DNA of 14,291 nt from Oscillospiraceae bacterium (GTDB lineage: Bacteria; Bacillota; Clostridia; Oscillospirales; Oscillospiraceae): positions 1 through 14,291 of the forward strand of contig JAIRRO010000010.1 of NCBI GenBank assembly GCA_031255955.1, written 5' to 3'. How positions within the stretch are numbered: position 1 is the first letter of the stretch; each line of letters starts with the position of its first letter. A model generated the notes under the pieces. The model was given only the letters and a program-made list of their open reading frames with translations, searched no databases and was not told the DNA's origin. Of the stretch, positions 6,578 to 13,690 are shown in pieces. Position numbers and translations under genes: made by a program.

Positions 6578-7047
6578 TAAAGCACCCATTCCTTTAAAAT
6601 TAACGTAAGCAGCAGCAATAAAAACGAAACGCCTGCGATGGTGAACAGCGCCCTGACATCAGATGTTATGCGGGTGGTGTCCGGCGGAGTGTCGAGCTGT
6701 TTCATTTTTATTCGCAGCACCGCGAGTTTGACGCCGAAGAGGGCGGTAAGCGCGGTGTAGAGGGCTGACAGAATTATAAAAAACGCAAAATATACTTCAA
6801 TGTCCTCCGCGTTCAGTACGAGCGTGGTTTGCAGCTTGTATACGCTCACAACGGCGAAGAAAATCAAAAAGACGAGATAGAACCGTTTGGGTTCGCGTGA
6901 AAACACCCCGATGGGCGCGGGCGTAACCGGCGTTTCGGTTCCCTTTGCAGGCTTGATGAGCCGAAACACCCGAACTGCCAGCGTCCGGACGACGTCATAC
7001 AGCATATAGCAAAGCACCAGAATAAGAGCGCGAATTATGCCGCGCAT
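6577..7047 (-). CDS. Small polytopic membrane protein of unknown function
   Basis: A 156-residue protein with about four hydrophobic segments (near 4-20, 58-77, 85-112 and 137-153), basic patches between them (RVFRLIKPAK, REPKR) and a charged cytosolic-type stretch (LRIKMKQLDTPPDTTR). I recognise no family. The ATG at 7047 is preferred over the upstream in-frame TTG at 7074 because AGGGGTGAT lies about 8 bases before it. It follows the purine permease gene on the same strand after 37 bases and is probably in its transcript; whether it serves that transporter is unknown. Its stop overlaps the end of the converging winged-helix remnant. Confidence 0.75.
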   Translation of the reverse strand: MRGIIRALILVLCYMLYDVVRTLAVRVFRLIKPAKGTETPVTPAPIGVFSREPKRFYLVFLIFFAVVSVYKLQTTLVLNAEDIEVYFAFFIILSALYTALTALFGVKLAVLRIKMKQLDTPPDTTRITSDVRALFTIAGVSFLLLLLTLILKEWVL

Positions 7048-7077
7048 TTTAAATATCACCCCTATTGCGTGCAACCC

Positions 7078-7094
7078 GGCGCTGTTACAGCGCC
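7078..7094 (-). promoter_or_regulatory. Stem-loop over the stop codon of the permease gene
   Basis: GGCGCTG and CAGCGCC form a 7-bp GC-rich stem with loop TTA, which on the minus strand is the TAA stop of the permease. There is no T-run behind it, so complete termination is unlikely. It may weaken read-through or stabilise the upstream mRNA end before the small membrane gene. Confidence 0.45.
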
Positions 7095-8443
7095 GCCTGC
7101 AGGATAAAGTTTAGCACAAACAGCAGTGTCGAGACCAACAAAATCGGGTGAAGCTCCCGCGCCTGCTTGCGGCAGAGCTTAATTATACAATAGAATATGA
7201 ACGCCGCCGCGATGCCATATGTGATGCTGTATGCGAAGGACATAAACGCACCGGCAAAGAAGGCGGGAATTGCCTCGTCAAGCTCTGTCCACTTCACATC
7301 GGCGAAGCTTGACGCCATCATAATGCCCACGACAATAAGCGCCGGAGCAGTCGCCGCCGACGGTATAGCCGAAACGAAGCTCGCGAGAAACGCGCTTGCG
7401 ATAAAACAGATAGAAACCACGACAGAGGTCAGCCCCGTGCGCCCGCCGACAGAAATGCCCGCCGCGGACTCAACATAGGTGGTTGTGTTTGAGGTGCCGA
7501 AAATTGCCCCGACGGAGGTCGCGATAGCGTCCGCGAACAGCGCTTTATCCATTTTTGTCTTAAAGCCGACGGAGGTCTCCATGGCGAGCTCGTCCTCCTC
7601 GCTGAAAATGCCGCTGCGACGCCCCGTGCCGATGAAGGTTCCGATGGTGTCAAACGTATCCGTAATCGAAAACGAGAATATTGTGACGATTGAGATCAGC
7701 ACGGTTCGTCCGTCGCCGGAGAACAGCGAGCCAAGCCCCGCCTTTGTGAATATGACGCCGAATGTAGTCGGAAGAGCCTTGACGGCTTCTGCGAAGCTCA
7801 CGGGCTCGGCGGTTTGCGTGATGCCCATCGGGATGCCGATTAACGCCGTGACGATGATGGAGATGAGAATCGCGCCACGAACCTTCAGCGTAAGCAGGAT
7901 GATTATCAAAAACAGCCCGATGAGAAACAGCCAGAGCGGCGGGGCGTTCAGCGCCGCCATTCCGGGGACGCCCGCGCTAAGGTCGATTATTTGCGCGTTT
8001 AACAGCCCGATATATGCGATGAACAGCCCGATGCCGCCGGAAATGGCGTGCTGAAGAGGCTTGGGAATCGCTTTGATGATGTATTTGCGCACCTTTGTCA
8101 CGGTGATGAGGATGTTCACGATGCCGCAGATGAAAACTATCGACAGCGCGTGCTGCCACGTGAAGCCTAGCCCGAAGCAGACGGTGTACACGAAAAACGC
8201 GTTTAAGCCCATACCCGGCGCTTGCGCATAGGGGACGTTTGCGAAAAGACCCATGACAAGCGTACCGATGACAGAGGCTATAATGGTAGCGAGGAACACC
8301 GCGCCCCACTCCATTCCGGACTGGGCGAGTATCCCCGGATTTACCGCGATGATGTATGCCATCGCGAAAAATGTGGTGAGACCGGCGATGGCCTCTGTGC
8401 CTACTGTGGTGTTGTTTTCCTTCAGCTTAAACAGTTTTTCCAT
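7085..8443 (-). CDS. NCS2 family purine permease (COG2252, PbuG/AdeQ-like)
   Basis: A 452-residue transporter, typical for the COG2252 branch of NCS2 proton symporters, which take up adenine, guanine or hypoxanthine. Many hydrophobic segments fill the length. Landmarks are TVGTEAIAGLTTFFAMAYI near the N-terminus, QAPGMGLNAFF at 74-84, the TM8 substrate-site motif TDTFDTIGTF at 261-270, and the TM10 motif GTSNTTTYVESAAG at 316-329. These mark it as a purine rather than uracil/xanthine carrier, but do not fix which base. The ATG at 8443 is chosen over upstream frame extension to 8533 because of AGAAGGG about 9 bases before it. It has its own promoter and is followed by the small membrane gene. 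No purine riboswitch is visible in the leader. Confidence 0.95.
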   Translation of the reverse strand: MEKLFKLKENNTTVGTEAIAGLTTFFAMAYIIAVNPGILAQSGMEWGAVFLATIIASVIGTLVMGLFANVPYAQAPGMGLNAFFVYTVCFGLGFTWQHALSIVFICGIVNILITVTKVRKYIIKAIPKPLQHAISGGIGLFIAYIGLLNAQIIDLSAGVPGMAALNAPPLWLFLIGLFLIIILLTLKVRGAILISIIVTALIGIPMGITQTAEPVSFAEAVKALPTTFGVIFTKAGLGSLFSGDGRTVLISIVTIFSFSITDTFDTIGTFIGTGRRSGIFSEEDELAMETSVGFKTKMDKALFADAIATSVGAIFGTSNTTTYVESAAGISVGGRTGLTSVVVSICFIASAFLASFVSAIPSAATAPALIVVGIMMASSFADVKWTELDEAIPAFFAGAFMSFAYSITYGIAAAFIFYCIIKLCRKQARELHPILLVSTLLFVLNFILQAAL

Positions 8444-8487
8444 TGCGATTACCCTTCTCTCAAAATTTTTTGCCCAAATATTTTGCT

Positions 8488-8501
8488 GCGGAAGGCTCCG
8501 C
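8488..8501 (-). promoter_or_regulatory. Short GC stem-loop in the permease leader
   Basis: GCGGA and TCCGC pair around a four-base loop just behind the predicted transcription start. Only 5 bp, so regulation is speculative. Confidence 0.25.
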
Positions 8502-8511
8502 GCTGACATAT

Positions 8512-8540
8512 AATATACAGCATCGCGCCGCAAAATTCAA
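8512..8540 (-). promoter_or_regulatory. Sigma-A-type promoter of the purine permease gene
   Basis: On the minus strand, -35 TTGAAT (complement of 8535-8540) and -10 TATATT (complement of 8512-8517) are 17 bases apart. The start point would be about 60 bases upstream of the permease ATG. The spacing and -10 are good; the -35 matches in four of six positions. Confidence 0.65.
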
Positions 8541-8627
8541 TAAGGAATAAAATAACCGTTTTATGGGAATGTTTTATATAACGAGAAAAACAAAAACGCC
8601 TAAAAACGAAAATGCGGGAAGTGCTGT

Positions 8628-10124
8628 ATGTCGGAAAAAACGAATACAAAGCCGATGGGGACGGTGAGTGTACGCGAGCTTCGTGAACGCATGGCGAATG
8701 GGGACGACGCCGTGTTTACAGAGCTGATTACAAGCGGCGGCGTCACTGCAACCGCTGTGTTTATAGACGGGATGGTGTCGTCGGAAACGGTGTATGACTT
8801 CATCCTGCGCCCGATTGCCGCGGGGCGCGTGCTTGCCGACGCCCGCGCGGGGGAGGCGGCTGTGGAGCGCATTATGGACGGGCGCGTGTTTCAGGGCAGA
8901 AAAAAGCTCTGTCTCAGCGTGGACGAGACGACGATGGAGTTGCTTTCCGGCTCTGTCGCCGTGATATTTGACGATGTTGGGGCTGCCGTTGCGTTTGAGG
9001 CGCGCGGCTTTGAGAAGCGCGCCGTTTCGGAGCCGACGAGCGAAAATGTGTTAAAGGGCTCTAAGGAAGCGTTTGTTGAAGCCCTCCGCGTAAACACGGC
9101 GCTTGTGCGCCGCCGCGTGAAAACAAGCGATTTGAAGATTCGCCAGATAAGCGTCGGGCGGCGCACGAACACACAGGTGGCTATCGTATATATCGAGGGC
9201 ATTGCCAACCGCGACACGGTTGCAAAAATCGTCAGCCGCTTTCAAAGCGCGGACACGGACGGGCTTGTGACGGCGGGGCAGATTGAATCGATTATGTATG
9301 AGCGGCGGCACACGCTGTTCCCGCAGGCGCTGTATACCGAGCGCCCGGACAGATTCGTCGGAAGCGTTTTAGAGGGGCGCGTCGGCATAATTGTTGACGG
9401 GCTGCCGGTTACGTATATCACGCCGATTGATTTTCACACGCTGCTGCAAGCGCCGGAGGACTATGCCCACCATTTTGTTTTAAGCTCGCTGTTTCGCATA
9501 ATGCGCTATGTATGCGCCGCGGCGTCGCTGATGCTGCCCGCGTTTTATGTGGCTGTGACGACGTATCACCAAGAGATGATTCCGACGAAGCTTGCCATTT
9601 CGATGATATCCAGCAAGCAGGGCGCGCCGTTTCCCACATATATGGAGGTGACGCTTATGCTGCTGGCGTTTGAGGTGCTGCTGGAAGCCGGGCTGCGGCT
9701 GCCGCGCGCCGTGGGGCAGACGGTGTCTATAGTCGGGGCGCTTGTGGTCGGGCAGGCTGCGATTACGGCGAACATACTATCGCCGGGCGTTGTAATTGTG
9801 ATATCGGTGTCGGGGATAACGGGCTTTGCCGTGCCGAATCAGGACCTTTCAAACGCTTGCCGCGTGTTCAGGCTGTCGCTGGTTGCGCTTGCCACGTTCG
9901 GAGGGCTGTTCACAACGACGCTGGGGCTGATTTTGATTCTGTACGATATGTGTTCGATTGAGATATTCGGTACGCCGTATCTTTCCCCGCTGGCGGGAAG
10001 CGAGGGGCGCGGTATGCTGGATGATACGCTGGTGCGGCGCGCTTGGACGACAAAGCGCGAGCGACCGCGCAATATCGCGCCGGAGGACGCTATCCGGCAC
10101 GCCCGGGAGGATACGGAGGAATGA
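8628..10124 (+). CDS. Spore germinant receptor A subunit (GerA family, GerAA/GerKA-like)
   Basis: A 498-residue protein of normal GerA-family length, located in the spore inner membrane, where A, B and C subunits form a nutrient-sensing receptor; recent work describes the A subunit as forming a ligand-gated ion channel. The N-terminal soluble domain (1-280) includes the family block EAFVEALRVNTALVRRR (147-163), preceded by LKGSK where most members have VRGPRE. The membrane half has the family hallmarks: YHQEMIPT (313-320), GAPFPTYMEV (332-341), EAGLRLPRAVGQTVSIVGALVVGQAA (353-378) and GFAVPNQDL (399-407). The ATG at 8628 has GGGAAG 6 bases upstream. It is the first gene of the operon and its TGA overlaps the ATG of the GerC gene. 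Germinant unknown. Confidence 0.96.
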   Translation: MSEKTNTKPMGTVSVRELRERMANGDDAVFTELITSGGVTATAVFIDGMVSSETVYDFILRPIAAGRVLADARAGEAAVERIMDGRVFQGRKKLCLSVDETTMELLSGSVAVIFDDVGAAVAFEARGFEKRAVSEPTSENVLKGSKEAFVEALRVNTALVRRRVKTSDLKIRQISVGRRTNTQVAIVYIEGIANRDTVAKIVSRFQSADTDGLVTAGQIESIMYERRHTLFPQALYTERPDRFVGSVLEGRVGIIVDGLPVTYITPIDFHTLLQAPEDYAHHFVLSSLFRIMRYVCAAASLMLPAFYVAVTTYHQEMIPTKLAISMISSKQGAPFPTYMEVTLMLLAFEVLLEAGLRLPRAVGQTVSIVGALVVGQAAITANILSPGVVIVISVSGITGFAVPNQDLSNACRVFRLSLVALATFGGLFTTTLGLILILYDMCSIEIFGTPYLSPLAGSEGRGMLDDTLVRRAWTTKRERPRNIAPEDAIRHAREDTEE

Positions 10125-11374
10125 CGCTGAAACGAACGCTGCCGCCTATAGTTGTTGCCGCCGCGATGGCGATTGCCTGTGGTGTGACGCTGCGGTTTTT
10201 CCCGCATATGAGCGAGATTGGCGATTTTGAAGTGGTGCAGGTTATTGGGGTGGATAAAAAGGGTGACGGCGTAGAAGTGACGCTTGTCGCCGACCGCGAG
10301 GAAGCTCCGGGGGGAGGAAAACCGGGCGGCACGGGTATGACGGGGATAATGTCCTTTGAAGCGCCGACGGTATTTGAAGCCATAAACGAAATGAATCTGT
10401 ATTCCGACAAGCGGCGACACTTGGGATACGTCGATTTTCTGCTGGTCGGCGAGGACGCCGCGCGGGACGATATGGCAAAATATCTCGACTTTTTTACGCG
10501 AAATCACGAAACGCGGTTTTCGATGGTTGTCTTTATCGTGCGCGGAGCGACGGCGAAGCAGCTTATAAAGGAAACGGCGACGGCAAACGGCAGAATGACG
10601 GATGCGTTAATGAGCATTGACGAGTCCGCGAAAATGCTGTCCAATTCACGGATGCTGCGCCTTATTGACGTCGCGCGGATGTTAGGCGAGCCATACGCCG
10701 CGGCGGTGGTGCCGACGATAATAATCTCCGATACAGACTTTGCGGAGATTGTGGGAGCCGAAACGCCGGGAAAAGCCCTGGTGCCGGACGGATTTGCGGT
10801 GCTGCGCGGCGGACGGCTTGCGGGATATTACGACTCAAGGCTTGCGCGGGCATACAATATATTGACGGACAAAGCCTACACCAGCCCCGTCAGCGTCCGC
10901 GGAGAAAACGGGGAATACACGGCGCTGGAGCTGCTGCAATACGACATCAGCTTCGATACGCTCTGGGAGGCGGAGGACTCGACGGGCATCAGATACGGCG
11001 TGAAGCTTCACGCAAGCCTGATGGAGCAGCCCGGAGGGGAGAATGTTTTCACGGACGACGGCTTGCAGGCTATCGAAAACGGCGCGGCGGAGCTGATAAA
11101 GCGTGAGCTGGAGGACGCCGTCGCCGCGTCGCAGAGACTCGGCTGCGACGCCATTGAAGCGGGGCGGCGCGTGCGTATGAAATACCCCGTTAGATGGGAG
11201 AAAATTGCCGACCGCTGGGGAGAGCTGTTCCCGCGGATGGATATCCGCATAGAGGTCACGTGTGTAATCAACCGCAGCTATGAAATGCGTGAGCGAATCG
11301 GCGTCCAGATGGCAGCGGCAGCGACGGGGGACGCGGCGACGCCGGACAACGGGGGTGAAGGCGGCATTGGCTGA
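10121..11374 (+). CDS. Spore germinant receptor C subunit, Ger(x)C family lipoprotein
   Basis: A 417-residue lipoprotein subunit of the germinant receptor. A short signal peptide ends in MAIAC, placing the lipid on Cys20. After the anchor comes the family start DFEVVQVIGVDKKGDGVEVT. The C-terminal domain has the typical pattern RVRMKYPVRWEKIADRWGELFP followed by a beta strand (DIRIEV), close to the KYP-W-W-FP pattern of GerC proteins. The frame is open up to 10043 inside gerA, but ATG 10121 is the only start that gives a signal peptide. It overlaps the gerA stop (ATGA). GGAGG ends only one base before this ATG, far closer than normal, so translation probably depends on coupling to gerA. Confidence 0.94.
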   Translation: MTLKRTLPPIVVAAAMAIACGVTLRFFPHMSEIGDFEVVQVIGVDKKGDGVEVTLVADREEAPGGGKPGGTGMTGIMSFEAPTVFEAINEMNLYSDKRRHLGYVDFLLVGEDAARDDMAKYLDFFTRNHETRFSMVVFIVRGATAKQLIKETATANGRMTDALMSIDESAKMLSNSRMLRLIDVARMLGEPYAAAVVPTIIISDTDFAEIVGAETPGKALVPDGFAVLRGGRLAGYYDSRLARAYNILTDKAYTSPVSVRGENGEYTALELLQYDISFDTLWEAEDSTGIRYGVKLHASLMEQPGGENVFTDDGLQAIENGAAELIKRELEDAVAASQRLGCDAIEAGRRVRMKYPVRWEKIADRWGELFPRMDIRIEVTCVINRSYEMRERIGVQMAAAATGDAATPDNGGEGGIG

Positions 11375-11612
11375 GCTTGCTATATTCGCGGCGTCACTGC
11401 TCACCGCCGCGGTGTTTGATATTAAAGCTATGCTGCATGAAGCCCATCGAGGCGAAGCGGGACGCGGAGAGACGCGCCGCGAGCTTGCGCTGTACGCCCT
11501 GATATGCGCCGCCGCACTTGCCCTTGGAGCCGTGTATCTCCCCGCGGAAAGGCGACACAGCATAATGAGCGCGCTGCTTGAGCTGTTTGATATACGAAAG
11601 CAGTTGATGTAG
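11355..11612 (+). CDS. Small membrane protein of the germinant receptor operon
   Basis: About 85 residues with two hydrophobic segments (roughly 4-17 and 46-60) separated by a charged loop rich in Glu, Arg and His. Small two-helix proteins occur in some clostridial ger operons at this place, but I cannot name a family with confidence. The start is uncertain: GTG at 11355 (overlapping gerC by 20 bases, poor ribosome site) or TTG at 11367 (GAAGG about 5 bases upstream). The frame extends back to 11280, but that part is Arg-rich shadow sequence of gerC. It ends 11 bases before gerB, so it lies in the operon and may be a receptor accessory subunit (inference). Confidence 0.6.
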   Translation: MKAALAELAIFAASLLTAAVFDIKAMLHEAHRGEAGRGETRRELALYALICAAALALGAVYLPAERRHSIMSALLELFDIRKQLM

Positions 11613-11623
11613 GTATCCCATAT

Positions 11624-12730
11624 ATGATAACAAATTACAATAATAATAATAAAATAACCATCCGCCAAGCGATGATCATGTATATCGTCGCGTGTTTATC
11701 CCCGGCGACGCGCCTGTTTCCGGCTATGTGCGCGCGTCTCGGCGGGCGCGCGGGATGGGTGGGCGTGCCGCTCGGCGCGGCGGCGATAGCGGCGCTTGCC
11801 GGTGTGTTCGCTTTGATATTCAAGAACGCGGAAACGGGTCCGCGCTGCCTGTCAGATGCGCTGACGCGCGCGTTCGGCGCTGTACTCGGACGGGTGATAA
11901 TCGGCGTGTATTTCATCTGGACGGCACTGCTGTTTACGCTGCATATCAGGTATTATGCCGAGCGGATGCTTGCCACCATATTCACAACGGCGGATATAAG
12001 GTTTTTTATGCTGACGATGCTGCCGCTTGTGTATATGGCGGTGCGCGGCAGACTTGAGGTGTTTGCGCGCTTTTCTGAAATTTCGGCGTTATTATTCACT
12101 ATCGTGCTGCTTGCCTTGGCGCTGTGTCTGCTGCCCGCGTTTGACCCCGCGAATATTCTGCCGGTGACGCATATGGACGCGCTTCCGGCGTTAAAATCAA
12201 GCGTGCCGCCATTGAGTACGTTTGGATATATGACGCTGTTCTTTTTCCTCGGTGAGCAGATTTCAAACAAGCGGGACGCGGGGGGGCAGGGGAGACGCGC
12301 GGCGCTGTATCTGGGGATTATGCTGACGCTTGTGACGGTGATATGCATCGGGACGCTCTCTCCAAGCGTTGCGGAGCGTATGCCCCGCCCGTTTTTTTCA
12401 TCGACAAAGCTGATTACGGTGCTGCAGCCGCTGGATAGATTTGAGGCGCTGCTGCTTTCGGAATGGGTGATTTCAGATTTTATTATAATCACGGCGTTCG
12501 CGCTGATACTGATAAGCACATCCAAAAGGCTGTTCGGCGTGAGTAGGACGCCGAAGCTGGCGGCACCCGTGGTGTTCCTCGGATTCGTCGGCGGAATTTT
12601 TATCGCGGCGGACAGGTTTGAGCTGGAGATGTTTTCATACAGCGTGTTCGCGTTGGCGACAAACACGGCGCTGGGCTTCGGCGTCCCGATTTTGACGCTG
12701 ATTACGGGAAAGCTCCGAAAAACAATATAA
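11624..12730 (+). CDS. Spore germinant receptor B subunit (GerB family, GerAB-like, APC superfamily)
   Basis: A 368-residue integral membrane protein with about ten hydrophobic segments, the size and layout of GerB proteins, which belong to the APC transporter superfamily and bind the germinant in the spore inner membrane. The N-terminal pattern ITIRQAMIMYIVACLSPATR followed by GRAGWVGVPLG fits the family start, and the C-terminal half has the expected helices with an ER-MPRPFF segment at about 246-253. An Asn-rich stretch (NYNNNNK) coded by repeated AAT precedes the first helix. The ATG at 11624 has only a weak AGG about 10 bases upstream. It is the last gene of the operon, before a strong terminator. 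The B-last order differs from the classic A-B-C order. Confidence 0.93.
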   Translation: MITNYNNNNKITIRQAMIMYIVACLSPATRLFPAMCARLGGRAGWVGVPLGAAAIAALAGVFALIFKNAETGPRCLSDALTRAFGAVLGRVIIGVYFIWTALLFTLHIRYYAERMLATIFTTADIRFFMLTMLPLVYMAVRGRLEVFARFSEISALLFTIVLLALALCLLPAFDPANILPVTHMDALPALKSSVPPLSTFGYMTLFFFLGEQISNKRDAGGQGRRAALYLGIMLTLVTVICIGTLSPSVAERMPRPFFSSTKLITVLQPLDRFEALLLSEWVISDFIIITAFALILISTSKRLFGVSRTPKLAAPVVFLGFVGGIFIAADRFELEMFSYSVFALATNTALGFGVPILTLITGKLRKTI

Positions 12731-12852
12731 TTATCCGTAATTTAATACTTACGAAACAAATTCGGAGTAGATTGCTTAATATCTTTCCGTTATCATTATG
12801 TCAGCAGGGTTAATGCTCTTCTTTTTCCTTTTTCATTTTTATCCTCTTAAAA

Positions 12853-12897
12853 GGCTGTCAGGCTCGCCGCAAGGCAAACCGGACAGCCACTTTTTTT
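12853..12897. terminator. Bidirectional intrinsic terminator between gerB and the DUF4352-like gene
   Basis: GGCTGTC (12853-12859) pairs with GACAGCC (12882-12888). On the + strand it is followed by a run of seven T (12891-12897); on the minus strand the stem is followed by TTTT (complement of 12849-12852). The loop holds a smaller hairpin, GCC-GCAA-GGC, with a GNRA-type tetraloop. It lies between two converging genes and should end both transcripts. The region 12731-12852 before it is AT- and pyrimidine-rich and holds no gene that I can support. Confidence 0.85.
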
Positions 12898-12909
12898 GTA
12901 TCGGGGATT

Positions 12910-13452
12910 TTATTCCGGGGTTGGCGCCTGATCGGGAATCGCTATTGAGAAGGTGGCGTTGATGTTGTCGTCCACGTCGATTTCGGTGTAGTTGAGCTTT
13001 ACTCCGGTGGAATCGTCGGGGAACTCAAACAGCATATGATATTCGGCTCTCTCGCCGTCGCTCAGGTCAAATTCGATGGGCATCATCGAATCATCAAGGG
13101 GATCCAAGGGATAGCGGTCGTAAGAGGCGTTGTCCGTCGTCAAATAAAAATCGAACGTACCCATGGTGATATCCTCGCCGAAGGTGTTGGTTTCCTCGAT
13201 AACCACGTCAAGCAGGGTATAGTCCTCGCCGGGGGTATAGCCTTCGTATTCGGCGATGCGCTGAATGGAGCGGATTTTGAAATCGAACCACTGCGTGGAA
13301 TATGTTTTGCCGACCTCGCCCTCAATACTGCCTTTGACGGAATTGCCGCCACCTTCGTTATCGATAATGTCGCGGACAGCGCCGCACCCTGCCGTCAGGG
13401 AGACGAGAGCAAAGCTGGCGATAATCGCCAAAATAATGAGCCTGTTTTTCAT
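12910..13452 (-). CDS. DUF4352-like secreted lipoprotein
   Basis: A 180-residue lipoprotein. The signal peptide ends in the lipobox LTAGC, with lipidated Cys23. After a short Gly/Asn-rich linker, a beta-rich domain follows (YSTQWFDFKIRSI, then YTLLDVVIEETN and FDFYLTTDN, ending with a YHMLFEFPDD strand), the immunoglobulin-like pattern of DUF4352 proteins in Bacillota surface lipoproteins. The domain is acidic. The ATG at 13452 is chosen over the open frame to 13569 because GGAGG lies 5 bases upstream and a proper signal peptide begins there. It is a single-gene unit with its own promoter and shared terminator. Function unknown. Confidence 0.87.
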   Translation of the reverse strand: MKNRLIILAIIASFALVSLTAGCGAVRDIIDNEGGGNSVKGSIEGEVGKTYSTQWFDFKIRSIQRIAEYEGYTPGEDYTLLDVVIEETNTFGEDITMGTFDFYLTTDNASYDRYPLDPLDDSMMPIEFDLSDGERAEYHMLFEFPDDSTGVKLNYTEIDVDDNINATFSIAIPDQAPTPE

Positions 13453-13477
13453 ATGTACCTCCAATGTACCATGCGCT

Positions 13478-13493
13478 GCAGCCGTGGGGCTGC
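13478..13493 (-). promoter_or_regulatory. Stem-loop in the leader of the DUF4352-like gene
   Basis: GCAGCC and GGCTGC form a perfect 6-bp GC stem with a four-base loop, about 25 bases before the start codon in a leader of about 100 bases. It may affect translation or mRNA stability. No known riboswitch pattern is visible. Confidence 0.35.
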
Positions 13494-13559
13494 CGTCAAA
13501 TTTGTCAGAGCAGCCCGCGCGCCGTGTATTCGTCCGGCGGATTTGTCTGACCGGCTGAC

Positions 13560-13588
13560 AGTATATCATAGCCGCGAATTTAGTTCAA
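13560..13588 (-). promoter_or_regulatory. Sigma-A-type promoter of the DUF4352-like gene
   Basis: On the minus strand, -35 TTGAAC (complement of 13583-13588) and -10 TATACT (complement of 13560-13565) are 17 bases apart. It is divergent from the arsR promoter, with 38 bases between the two -35 boxes. Confidence 0.72.
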
Positions 13589-13625
13589 GCGGCAGGGCGA
13601 TTTTTGGGGAAACTCAAAAAAACAT

Positions 13626-13641
13626 ATTGACATATATCAAT
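13626..13641. promoter_or_regulatory. ArsR-type operator over the arsR promoter
   Basis: ATTGA-n6-TCAAT inverted repeat (ATTGACATATATCAAT) covers the -35 box and part of the spacer of the arsR promoter, where a bound repressor would block RNA polymerase. Thirteen of its 16 bases recur at 14144-14159 before the next gene. Confidence 0.65.
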
Positions 13642-13655
13642 TCGTATGTTATTAT
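13627..13655 (+). promoter_or_regulatory. Strong sigma-A-type promoter of the arsR-like gene
   Basis: A perfect -35 TTGACA (13627-13632), 17-base spacer and -10 TATTAT (13650-13655), with an extended -10 TG (13647-13648) one base before it. The leader would be about 30 bases. The operator-like inverted repeat lies on it, suggesting autorepression. Confidence 0.85.
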
Positions 13656-13690
13656 GCTTCCCAAAGTAAATTTCTATGGAGGATGCGCGA

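Larger units (their letters stand above)
6320..6580 (+). pseudogene. C-terminal winged-helix remnant of an AlbA_2/AAA_4- or Fic-like regulator
   Basis: Directly after the larE TGA the same frame stays open for 86 codons. It reads ITPRTDVGGINGGINGARQ, then a winged helix (NPLATTRIIADELGFSKRKV as the recognition region, ending KKSGLVEREG and NGRWIVK). The GGIN-GGIN linker followed by a small winged helix is typical of the C-termini of AlbA_2/AAA_4 (schlafen-like) ATP-binding regulators and some Fic proteins; the large N-terminal domains are missing. A start at the GTG of 6392 would give 62 residues but has no good ribosome site, so a decayed fragment is more likely than a functional gene. It ends by overlapping the stop of the converging membrane protein gene. 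It could instead be a small stand-alone DNA-binding protein. Confidence 0.65.

Noticed and set aside
7479..8054. Plus-strand open frame of 191 codons opposite the purine permease
   Set aside because: The translation is a mirror of the permease transmembrane code and shows no family of its own.
8444..8545. Purine riboswitch in the permease leader
   Set aside because: I found none of the conserved core of the aptamer on the minus strand, and the leader after the predicted promoter is short.
8541..8627. Sigma-G-type promoter before the germinant receptor operon
   Set aside because: Expected for ger genes, but no pair of boxes close to the sigma-G consensus at proper spacing was convincing in this AT-rich stretch.
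11638..11652. AAT microsatellite at the start of gerB as a phase-variation switch
   Set aside because: Only about four units and a trinucleotide repeat, so length change would not shift the frame.
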